A stretch of 5,281 bases of DNA from Syntrophaceae bacterium (GTDB lineage: Bacteria; Desulfobacterota; SM23-61), in NCBI GenBank assembly GCA_003154025.1, contig PMCE01000301.1, positions 1-5,281 of the forward strand, read 5' to 3'. A model generated the notes under the pieces. It saw only the letters and a list, made by a program, of their open reading frames with translations. It had not been told where the DNA came from and ran no database searches. Positions 1 through 4,926 of this stretch are shown one piece after another (the stretch's first letter is position 1; each line of letters starts with the position of its first letter). Position numbers and translations under genes: made by a program.

Positions 1-82
1 TTTCAAAAGGAAGGGATTCCGGGGCACAGCGCCACCTCAATTTTTCTACCGGAACCTCGGGGAATGTTTTCGCCTCGGCCAT
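1..82 (-). CDS. Lon-like AAA+ protease (AAA_32 / Lon-B type), N-terminal fragment
   Basis: Only the first 27 codons lie in the window; the gene continues past base 1. The start is the ATG at 82, preceded by a strong AAGGAGG site (90-96) at normal spacing. The visible residues include VPVEKLRWRC followed by APESLPFE. This resembles the conserved opening of the Lon-like ATP-dependent proteases with an AAA_32 domain, which typically begin with a Leu-Pro-x-Glu-Lys-Leu-Arg-x-Arg-Cys-Asp-Pro motif leading to a 'phe-glu' turn. Those proteins are cytoplasmic, about 800 residues long, and join an AAA+ unfoldase to a Ser-Lys Lon protease domain that degrades damaged proteins. The call rests on this short stretch recalled from memory; no catalytic residue is visible. 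It lies downstream of the two ATPases on the same strand but is separated by 195 bp with its own promoter candidate. Confidence 0.6.
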   Translation of the reverse strand, partial: MAEAKTFPEVPVEKLRWRCAPESLPFE

Positions 83-87
83 AGAAC

Positions 88-96
88 TGCCTCCTT
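88..96 (-). promoter_or_regulatory. Ribosome binding site of the Lon-like gene
   Basis: On the minus strand the sequence AAGGAGG sits 7 nt before the ATG at 82. It is close to the full complement of the 16S rRNA tail and fixes the start codon of the partial gene. Confidence 0.75.
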
Positions 97-122
97 GGGA
101 AAAAGGAATCAGTGAAAGGGCA

Positions 123-168
123 AGTGAAAGTGAAGGTGAAACCTCCCCCTTTCACTTACACTTTCACT
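123..168. repeat. AGTGAAAG-rich inverted repeat (19-bp arms, 8-nt loop)
   Basis: The arms 123-141 and 150-168 are complementary at 17 of 19 positions; one of the two exceptions is a G-U pair in RNA. The loop is CCTCCCCC. The arms are built from tandem GTGAA(A/G) units, and a further AGTGAAAG lies at 111-118. In the leftward direction the hairpin would lie in the untranslated leader of the Lon-like gene. It could be an RNA control element or a small repeat element; the sequence does not decide. Confidence 0.7.
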
Positions 169-179
169 CTCTCATGGGA

Positions 180-208
180 AGATTAGCAAAAATCCGCGCG
201 CCGGTCAA
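180..208 (-). promoter_or_regulatory. Candidate sigma-70 promoter for the Lon-like gene
   Basis: Minus strand: TTGACC (-35, 203-208), 17-nt spacer, TAATCT (-10, 180-185) with an extended-minus-10 TG one base before it. The -35 matches 5 of 6 bases and the -10 matches 3 of 6. The predicted start near 173 gives a leader of about 90 nt containing the 123-168 hairpin. This would let the protease gene be transcribed apart from the ATPases. It is a pattern match only. Confidence 0.4.
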
Positions 209-236
209 ATGATAGTGGGATGGGAAAAGTGGTGGG

Positions 237-261
237 TAGGGGCGACCCGGCGGGTCGCCCC
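237..261. repeat. GC-rich palindromic element 1 (TAGGGGCGACCC)
   Basis: A perfect 10-bp stem, GGGGCGACCC (239-248) with GGGTCGCCCC (252-261), encloses a 3-nt loop. It starts 17 bases beyond the stop codon of the downstream ATPase. In that orientation it could stabilise the 3' end of the mRNA or slow transcription, but no run of U follows directly, so it is not a convincing intrinsic terminator. Its opening TAGGGGCGACCC matches 11 of 12 bases of a second element at 2334-2345, which argues for a REP-like repeat family. Confidence 0.7.
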
Positions 262-277
262 CACAAATGAAGGTTGG

Positions 278-1258
278 TTAAACGAAAAGTTTGTCGGCCA
301 GTTTGCGCAGCATCGCCGGCCCTTGAATCTCGTTGTCGAAGAGGGGAATGACGGAGCGGACGCCGTCCCCGAAGGCCTCCCAGATCTCCCCCATGTGCTC
401 GTCCTGCATCTTCACCCGGTTGCGTACGAACTCCGGAGCATCGGCCTTGACCGTCTCTTTCTGGATCAGGCCGTTGACGATGACCCCGCCCACCGGGATT
501 CCGAAATCGCGGAACCACTGGATGAACCGGGTGATGACCGCGATGGGGAGGGCCTCCGGCAGAGTCACGAAGAAGAAGGCGGTCTTCGCGGGATCGGTCA
601 GGAGGACTTTCGCATGGGCCATCCGGTCCTTGAACTGGAGCAGGTAGTCCATCAAGGGGTCCTTCTCCACCTTCTTGGTGTAGGAAAGGGCCTTGCGCAT
701 GACCTTGGCCTCATCCCGGCTCTTGAGCATCTTATCCACCCAGAGGGAGTAAACCTTGGACATACCCAGCAGCCGCCGGGCATTGGCGGTGGGCGCCGTG
801 TCAAAGACGTAGATTTCGTATTCGTCCTTGAACATCAGGTCGATCATGTTCTCAAACATGGCCGACTCTTCGAAAGCCGGGTTCATCGTGGCCGACTCGA
901 CGAACTCCTCGGCCTTGATGGTAATGTCGGCGAATTTGAGGAACCAGGCGATCTTTTCCCGGATTTCCTGTTTGGACCGCTCGATGGACTCCTTGGTGTC
1001 GATTTCGAAGGCATAACACTGCTTCTCGTCGCAGATCAATACCGGTTTGCCGAAAACGTCCTGGTTCAGCAGGTTGCTCAGGCTGTGGACCGGGTTGGTG
1101 GAAGCCAGGAGGGTCTTTTTCCCCTGTTTGGCGAACCACAGAGCCGCGGCCCCGGCCATGATGGTCTTGCCCACTCCCCCTTTGCCCCCGAAAAAGAGAT
1201 ATTTGAGGTTGGGGTTGGTTTTCATATAGCCGGTCATGCTGGTGGTGATCCCGCTCAT
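278..1258 (-). CDS. ArsA/Get3-family ATPase, subunit with Asn in switch I
   Basis: A 326-residue cytoplasmic P-loop ATPase of the ArsA/Get3/CooC class (SIMIBI). The deviant Walker A GGKGGVGKT is at residues 24-32, with signature Lys26 and catalytic Lys31, at the same numbering as yeast Get3. Switch I reads STNPVHS (53-59), so the Asp of the family's STDPAH is Asn55. Switch II reads DTAPTAN (153-159), keeping DTAPT but losing the usual Gly-His. Further family landmarks are NPAFEES (126-132), KTAFFFV followed by LPE (225-234), and an adenine-loop VNG (261-263). The only cysteines are Cys76 and Cys81, so the ArsA metalloid site and the Get3 zinc CxxC are absent. The start ATG overlaps the stop of the upstream paralog by ATGA and has GGAGGG 5 nt before it, indicating coupled translation. 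It is probably one half of a heterodimer; client unknown. Use as an arsenic-pump ATPase is unlikely. Confidence 0.9.
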   Translation of the reverse strand: MSGITTSMTGYMKTNPNLKYLFFGGKGGVGKTIMAGAAALWFAKQGKKTLLASTNPVHSLSNLLNQDVFGKPVLICDEKQCYAFEIDTKESIERSKQEIREKIAWFLKFADITIKAEEFVESATMNPAFEESAMFENMIDLMFKDEYEIYVFDTAPTANARRLLGMSKVYSLWVDKMLKSRDEAKVMRKALSYTKKVEKDPLMDYLLQFKDRMAHAKVLLTDPAKTAFFFVTLPEALPIAVITRFIQWFRDFGIPVGGVIVNGLIQKETVKADAPEFVRNRVKMQDEHMGEIWEAFGDGVRSVIPLFDNEIQGPAMLRKLADKLFV

Positions 1259-2241
1259 GATTTCCCTCCGTTGCCGAACATGGCGTTGGCCATTTTTTCG
1301 ATCATCGCCAAACCGGTAACATCCCGTTCCATCTCGGGAACCGAAGCCAGAATCTCGTTCTTGAAAGTCTCATCGATCAACTTCAGGTATTTATCCTGCA
1401 TCGTGATCCGGTGGCGCAAATACTCGGGGATGTCCTGGTTCTTCAGCTCAGGGGGAAGGACACGGTTGATGATGTACCCGCTCAGGGGAACATCGAATTT
1501 GGCGAAGAGCTGGGCGGCCTTTTGGGTGTCTTTGATGATCATCTCTTCGGGGACGATGACAAAGAAGAAGGCCGTCTTCTCCTTGTCGGTGAGGATGCTC
1601 GAGGATTTGTTGATCCGGTCCTTGATCCAAAGCAACTCGGTGAGAATCTTGTCTTCTTCGGTTACCTTCTCCCTCTTCACGATGGCCGCTACCTGATCGT
1701 ACTCGGCCATCTCCCCCCGGAGGTGGGTAATTTTATCGATCCAGGCGTCATACACCGAGGCCATGGAGAGGTAATAAAGGGCGTGGCCCAGGGGAACCAG
1801 GTCATAGATATAGTAGTCGTATCCGCCCTTGACCACGATGTCCACCACCTCGTCAAAGATGGCGCTCTCCTCCATGGCCGGCTCGGCGGCCGCCGCCTGG
1901 ATGTAGCCTTCGATCTCCTCGGGGACTTTCGAAAGCCCGTACATATCCAGGATCTTCTTGCGGATCTCATCCTGGTACTCTTTGATCCGGCGGTCCGCGT
2001 CGATCTCCTGGGCATAGAGATTGGGCATAATCTCCACGGGCCCCTTGCCGAAGATATCGCGTTTAAAGATATCGCTCAAGGAAGCCTGCGGGTCCACGGA
2101 AAAGACCAGAACCTTATGTCCCTTCTTGGCCAGGTAATAGGCGGCAGCCGCGGAGAAGGTGGTCTTCCCTAATCCCCCTTTTCCTCCAAACATAATGTAC
2201 CGCCGGTTCGGAAACTTTTCGAAAATGTCTGCGAGTGGAAT
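1255..2241 (-). CDS. ArsA/Get3-family ATPase, subunit with altered switch II; probable ATT start
   Basis: A second P-loop ATPase of the ArsA/Get3 class, paralogous to its downstream neighbour. From the proposed ATT start it has 328 residues, against 326 in the paralog. Walker A is GGKGGLGKTT (19-28), with signature Lys21 and Lys26. Switch I is intact (SVDPQAS, 48-54, Asp50). Switch II is DLVPLGH (147-153) where the family has DTAPTGH. EPAMEES (120-126), KTAFFFV then PEE (222-233), and IIN (257-259) match the paralog. I see no cysteine, so no thiol metal site. Start choice: a full TAAGGAGGT lies at 2247-2255, and 5 nt later the in-frame codon is ATT. The only earlier option, TTG at 2322, has no ribosome site and would translate the leader. 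The first in-frame ATG, codon 17, would cut into the first beta strand before the P-loop. The 3' end overlaps the next gene by ATGA. Confidence 0.9.
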   Translation of the reverse strand: MPLADIFEKFPNRRYIMFGGKGGLGKTTFSAAAAYYLAKKGHKVLVFSVDPQASLSDIFKRDIFGKGPVEIMPNLYAQEIDADRRIKEYQDEIRKKILDMYGLSKVPEEIEGYIQAAAAEPAMEESAIFDEVVDIVVKGGYDYYIYDLVPLGHALYYLSMASVYDAWIDKITHLRGEMAEYDQVAAIVKREKVTEEDKILTELLWIKDRINKSSSILTDKEKTAFFFVIVPEEMIIKDTQKAAQLFAKFDVPLSGYIINRVLPPELKNQDIPEYLRHRITMQDKYLKLIDETFKNEILASVPEMERDVTGLAMIEKMANAMFGNGGKS

Positions 2242-2246
2242 GGCGC

Positions 2247-2255
2247 ACCTCCTTA
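2247..2255 (-). promoter_or_regulatory. Ribosome binding site deciding the ATT start
   Basis: TAAGGAGGT on the minus strand is nearly ideal and lies 5 nt before the in-frame ATT at 2239-2241. No ATG, GTG or TTG occurs at a usable distance, so this site is the main evidence for ATT initiation. Confidence 0.8.
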
Positions 2256-2300
2256 TGGTGGTTAAGAAAATACAGCCTCTCCCGACCGAATGAATGCCCT

Positions 2301-2320
2301 GGTCCGGCCAAGGCGGGACC
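2301..2320. repeat. Short inverted repeat in the ATPase leader
   Basis: Arms 2301-2309 and 2312-2320 pair at 8 of 9 positions around a 2-base centre. It lies in the leader between the small-protein gene and the first ATPase, next to the larger palindromic element. It may contribute to RNA structure ahead of the ATPase ribosome site; no function is shown. Confidence 0.45.
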
Positions 2321-2333
2321 AAACGGAATGCTA

Positions 2334-2400
2334 TAGGGGCGGCCCTACCTGAACGCCCGCAAGATGGGCAACCATCACGCCATGGCGTGATTGCCCCTAC
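2334..2400. repeat. Composite GC-rich palindromic element 2
   Basis: The outer arms TAGGGGC (2334-2340) and GCCCCTA (2393-2399) are complementary. Inside lies a perfect 18-bp palindrome, ATCACGCCATGGCGTGAT (2374-2391), extended by GGGCAA (2366-2371) pairing with TTGCCC (2391-2396) over a small bulge. A second small stem, GGGCG with CGCCC (2337-2341, 2354-2358), is possible. It begins immediately after the stop codon of the small-protein gene and shares its end sequence with element 1 at 237. A REP/BIME-like or small miniature element is likely. It may also separate expression of the small protein from the ATPases. Confidence 0.65.
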
Positions 2401-2697
2401 TCAGGCCAGACCATCCGTCATGTCGCGTTCCCGCAGCATCCGGCGTTTCCAGGTGGAAATCTGCGGGACCACGTAGGGGAGAATGCGCAGAGAATAATAA
2501 GGAGGCAAGATGGGAACCCCCAGGAGATCCCCCATGGTGATCAGAATAAAGAGATGCTCCATGCTTCCCCTGGTTTTGAGAGCAAACCGAGCGGTGTCAT
2601 GGGCGGCCATCCCATAAATCATCTCTTTGGCCGCCTTCCCAAATCTTCCCAGAAAACCTTTTTTGGGTTCTTCCTTTTTTTCTTCTTCTTTGGCCAT
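2401..2697 (-). CDS. Small conserved-looking protein with hydrophobic core, linked to the ATPase pair
   Basis: A 98-residue protein of unknown function. It has a highly charged Lys/Glu-rich start (residues 2-13), a basic amphipathic stretch (14-45), a hydrophobic segment (about 46-64, one central Asp) and a proline- and tyrosine-rich region containing LPPYYSLRILPYVVP (64-78). A basic tail follows, WKRRMLRERD (83-92). The single hydrophobic stretch suggests membrane association, with positive charge on both sides; a second short hydrophobic turn may dip into the membrane. The ATG at 2697 has AGGAG (2705-2709) at 7-nt spacing and a consensus promoter about 50 bases further up, so it is the first gene of the leftward unit. 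I recall similar small proteins beside ArsA-like ATPases but cannot name a family. A client, anchor or receptor for the ATPases is plausible by context only. Confidence 0.8.
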   Translation of the reverse strand: MAKEEEKKEEPKKGFLGRFGKAAKEMIYGMAAHDTARFALKTRGSMEHLFILITMGDLLGVPILPPYYSLRILPYVVPQISTWKRRMLRERDMTDGLA

Positions 2698-2751
2698 GGC
2701 CTTTCTCCTGGTGGTGGAATGGGAAAATGGACTTCTTTCCTATCGGCTGCA

Positions 2752-2779
2752 ATTATATTCCCCTGTAAAGATATGTCAA
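2752..2779 (-). promoter_or_regulatory. Consensus sigma-70 promoter of the leftward operon
   Basis: Minus strand: a perfect TTGACA (2774-2779), a 16-nt spacer, and a perfect TATAAT (2752-2757). The predicted start near 2745 gives a leader of about 48 nt before the ATG at 2697. All 12 hexamer bases match, which implies strong, largely constitutive transcription of the small protein and probably both ATPases. Confidence 0.82.
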
Positions 2780-2856
2780 ATGAAAAAAGAGCCCTCTTCC
2801 CGAGCCGGGGAGGTAGATAGCCCCCCCTCCGGAGCCTCCTCCTCTCTTTCCACGCG

Positions 2857-2872
2857 CATGATCCAGATCATG
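2857..2872. promoter_or_regulatory. CRP/FNR-like palindrome (operator candidate)
   Basis: A palindrome with 7-bp arms, CATGATC-CA-GATCATG. Its core TGAT-N4-ATCA matches 8 of 10 specified bases of the FNR consensus TTGAT-N4-ATCAA. The centre (2864.5) lies about 71 bases before the start predicted for the rightward promoter, a classic class I activator position. It could equally serve the divergent leftward promoter or be a chance palindrome. Confidence 0.4.
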
Positions 2873-2899
2873 GACCTTGTCCGAAAAATAAAAATAATG

Positions 2900-2929
2900 T
2901 TGACATCCTTTTTCAATTGTGCCAAATAT
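2900..2929 (+). promoter_or_regulatory. Candidate promoter for cstA
   Basis: A perfect TTGACA (2900-2905) is followed after 17-18 nt by the A/T-rich CAAATAT (2923-2929), a weak match to TATAAT. A good -35 with a poor -10 is typical of promoters that need an activator. It would give a leader of about 150 nt before the transporter. The rest of the 2698-3086 stretch holds only the divergent promoter, the palindrome at 2857, a C-rich tract (2821-2828) and the leader ORF. Confidence 0.5.
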
Positions 2930-2976
2930 AGCGCCAAACGATACCGGAAGTCAAAAAATCTACCTTCAAGGAGGTG

Positions 2977-3090
2977 ATGAGGGGTTCTCGGTCTCCCTGG
3001 AAAAGTCTGTTTTGGGATCATCGGGTCTCCCCGGAGGAGAGGGGGGAACGCAAGACAAAAGGACTTAACGTAAAGGAGGCAGGAAGATGA
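2977..3090 (+). CDS. Possible 37-codon leader ORF overlapping the cstA start
   Basis: The ATG at 2977 opens a reading frame of 37 codons. It is rich in Arg, Lys, Ser and Gly, with two Trp, and ends at TGA 3088-3090, overlapping the ATG of cstA as ATGA. Directly before it lies AAGGAGGTGAT (2968-2978), fully complementary to the 16S rRNA 3' tail, but its GGAGG core is only 2 nt from the ATG, which is too close for efficient initiation. The stop-start overlap suggests translational coupling, possibly a leader peptide that tunes cstA. The peptide shows no domain or signal sequence. The chance of a spurious ORF is considerable. Confidence 0.3.
   Translation: MRGSRSPWKSLFWDHRVSPEERGERKTKGLNVKEAGR
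3072..3079 (+). promoter_or_regulatory. Ribosome binding site of cstA
   Basis: AAAGGAGG lies 7 nt before the ATG at 3087 and confirms that start. Confidence 0.8.
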
Positions 3091-4844
3091 CTTCATTATA
3101 TGCTCTGATCTTAGGGATCGTTTGGATCGTGCTGGTCTATAAATTTTACGCTAAATACATAGACCGCAAAATTATCGTGGCTGACAATAAGAAGGCGACT
3201 CCGGCAGTCATGTACATGGACGGCGTGGAGTTCATGCCCGCCAACAAAAACGTCCTCTTTGGTTTCCAATACAAATCCATCTGCGGCATAGGACCGGTAG
3301 CCGGGGCGATTTTTGCCGCGAACTGGGGATGGCTGCCCGCCCTGCTCTACCTTCTGCTGGGCGTGGCTTTCCTCGGGTGGGTCCACGACTACACCTCCAC
3401 GATGGTTGGCGTCCGCAGGGAGGGAATGAGTCTGGGAGGCATGAGTTACACCCTGATCTCTCCCCGGGCTAGAACCCTGATCAGCATATTTATCTATTTT
3501 AACCTTATGTTTAGCTTTGGAGCTTTTGCGGTGATGATCGCCTCTAACCTCAAGGTCCCGACAGGGCCCCTGGGAATCATCATCTGGGTCCTTATGGGCC
3601 TTCTGGCCGGTCAGATGATCTACAAATGGAAGCAATCTATTGTGACCACTACTCTCGTGACGGTGATCATCACCTTCTTCGGGATCTTCTACCTGACCAG
3701 CCTGCCCTCGGTGACGTCCTTTTTCAAAATGATTAATGGCGGCGACAACCCCCCCATCATCTTCGGGGTCATCAATCAGCCCCAGTTTATCTGGACCATC
3801 GCGGTTCTGATCTTCTGTTACTTCGGAGCTACCCTGCCCATCTGGCGCTGGGCCCAACCCATTAACTACCTTGGGTTCTGGGTGGTCTTCGTCGGCATGA
3901 TTTGCATTTCGTTGGGAATCCTCATCTGGAATCCCTCTTTCGAGAACTTCCCGGCTTATAAAGGATGGTGGTGGGGGACCAATCCTCTCTGGCCGATCCT
4001 TTTCGTGACCCTCATGTGCGGGGCTTGCTCTGGCTGGCATTCCCTGGTGGGTAGCTCGGGAACAGCGCGAATGTTGGAAAAGGAAACCGACACCCTGCCG
4101 GTGACCGGAGGCGCCATGCTCCTGGAGATGATCATGGGTATGCTGGCCCTGATCATCGCCGTGGCGGCCTTTGGCAGCTTCGATGGGTATGCAGCGGCTC
4201 TCAAGGCAGGAGGGCCGCCATCGGTCTTTACTGCGGGGGGCGCAAAATTCTTCGCGGCCATGGGAATTCCAATAGCGAGCGCACTTGTCTTCGGCAACAT
4301 CATGTTTGCCGTCATCGCCATGACCCTTATCCACCTGGGGGTAAGGTTCATGCGCCTTTACGGGGCTGATGTGTTAGGCGAACACTGGCCGATCTTCAAG
4401 AACGTCCAGTTTTCCACCATCTTCACCCTGATCATCTTCGGCGTCTTCTGCTTTACCGGGGTCCTGGCCACCCTCTGGACCCTGGGAGGGGCATTCAATC
4501 AGATGCTGGCCTCCATGGCCTTGCTCATCGCTACCTGCTGGCTGGCCTACGAGAAGAAGGCGTACGGGTTTACTCTCTACCCTTCAATCTTCCTCTTCGT
4601 GACCACCATCTCGGCGGCCATCTGGATCTCATTCAACACGATCAGACACTTCTTCACCACGCCGAAAATCACCACGGATGTGGCCGTCGGTGACTGGATC
4701 ACGGCCCTGCTCGCCCTCTTCCTGGTCTACTGTGCGGCCATTTTAATCAAAGACGGCTTTGCTGCCATAAGGAAATTCTCCAGCGAAAAACGAGCAGCGG
4801 GCAAACCGGTTACGGTGCCCGGCGGCAGCGGAAGCGCCAAATAA
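3087..4844 (+). CDS. cstA: CstA-family carbon starvation transporter (pyruvate/peptide uptake)
   Basis: A 585-residue inner-membrane protein with about 15 hydrophobic segments and a short hydrophilic tail (564-585). Family landmarks are a hydrophobic first helix (4-19), ATPAVMYMDGVEFMPANK (37-54) followed by VLFG, the GIGPVAG loop (67-73), WVHDY (98-102), RREGMSLG (110-117), LPIWRWAQPINYL (250-262) and CSGWHSLVGSSGTARML (314-330) followed by EKETD. CstA proteins bring pyruvate or peptides into the cell when carbon is scarce; E. coli CstA is about 700 residues, so this is a shorter form, with fewer residues in the C-terminal half. The usual small partner YbdD does not follow; a thioredoxin-like gene does. 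The substrate cannot be read from sequence. Control may come from the TTGACA promoter, the FNR-like palindrome and the overlapping leader ORF upstream. Confidence 0.93.
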   Translation: MTSLYALILGIVWIVLVYKFYAKYIDRKIIVADNKKATPAVMYMDGVEFMPANKNVLFGFQYKSICGIGPVAGAIFAANWGWLPALLYLLLGVAFLGWVHDYTSTMVGVRREGMSLGGMSYTLISPRARTLISIFIYFNLMFSFGAFAVMIASNLKVPTGPLGIIIWVLMGLLAGQMIYKWKQSIVTTTLVTVIITFFGIFYLTSLPSVTSFFKMINGGDNPPIIFGVINQPQFIWTIAVLIFCYFGATLPIWRWAQPINYLGFWVVFVGMICISLGILIWNPSFENFPAYKGWWWGTNPLWPILFVTLMCGACSGWHSLVGSSGTARMLEKETDTLPVTGGAMLLEMIMGMLALIIAVAAFGSFDGYAAALKAGGPPSVFTAGGAKFFAAMGIPIASALVFGNIMFAVIAMTLIHLGVRFMRLYGADVLGEHWPIFKNVQFSTIFTLIIFGVFCFTGVLATLWTLGGAFNQMLASMALLIATCWLAYEKKAYGFTLYPSIFLFVTTISAAIWISFNTIRHFFTTPKITTDVAVGDWITALLALFLVYCAAILIKDGFAAIRKFSSEKRAAGKPVTVPGGSGSAK

Positions 4845-4868
4845 GGAAAATCGCGTTGTCCTGCGAGG

Positions 4869-4907
4869 GTGCTGCAGTTCTGCGGTTAGACAGCAGGACT
4901 GCAGCAC
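4869..4907 (+). terminator. 15-bp hairpin after cstA (possible terminator or attenuator)
   Basis: Arms 4869-4883 and 4893-4907 pair over 15 bases with one G-U, around a 9-nt loop. It begins 25 bases after the cstA stop. The following AGCAGCCCTTTATT has only a short, interrupted T run 8 bases away, so it is a weak intrinsic terminator and may instead protect the cstA mRNA end or reduce read-through into the next gene. Confidence 0.5.
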
Positions 4908-4926
4908 AGCAGCCCTTTATTAATCT

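Noticed and set aside
111..168. CRISPR array from the repeated AGTGAAAG units
   Set aside because: The units are only 6-8 bases, nearly contiguous and inverted, with no spacer-repeat regularity.
237..261. Intrinsic terminator after the ATPase pair
   Set aside because: The stem is strong but no U run follows in the direction of transcription, and the element is shared with another intergenic site, so it is listed as a repeat.
209..1696. Long open frame of 495 codons on the plus strand
   Set aside because: It runs antisense across both ATPase genes, has no ribosome site or recognisable domain, and its composition mirrors the codon bias of the genes on the other strand.
278..2241. Arsenical pump ATPase (ArsA proper) or arsenic resistance operon
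   Set aside because: The family fold fits, but the metalloid-binding cysteines are absent and no arsB, arsR, arsC or arsD is in the window.
2242..2322. Extension of the first ATPase to a TTG start at 2322
   Set aside because: No ribosome site precedes the TTG, the extra 27 residues run through the ribosome site at 2247-2255 and structured leader, and the paralog has no such extension.
2776..3096. Minus-strand frame of 106 codons in the divergent region
   Set aside because: It overlaps the leftward promoter and cstA control signals and has no supporting ribosome site or family resemblance.
3111..4334. Long open frame of 407 codons on the minus strand
   Set aside because: It is antisense to cstA; the product is rich in His, Asp, Gly and Pro without domains, as expected from the complement of a membrane-protein gene.
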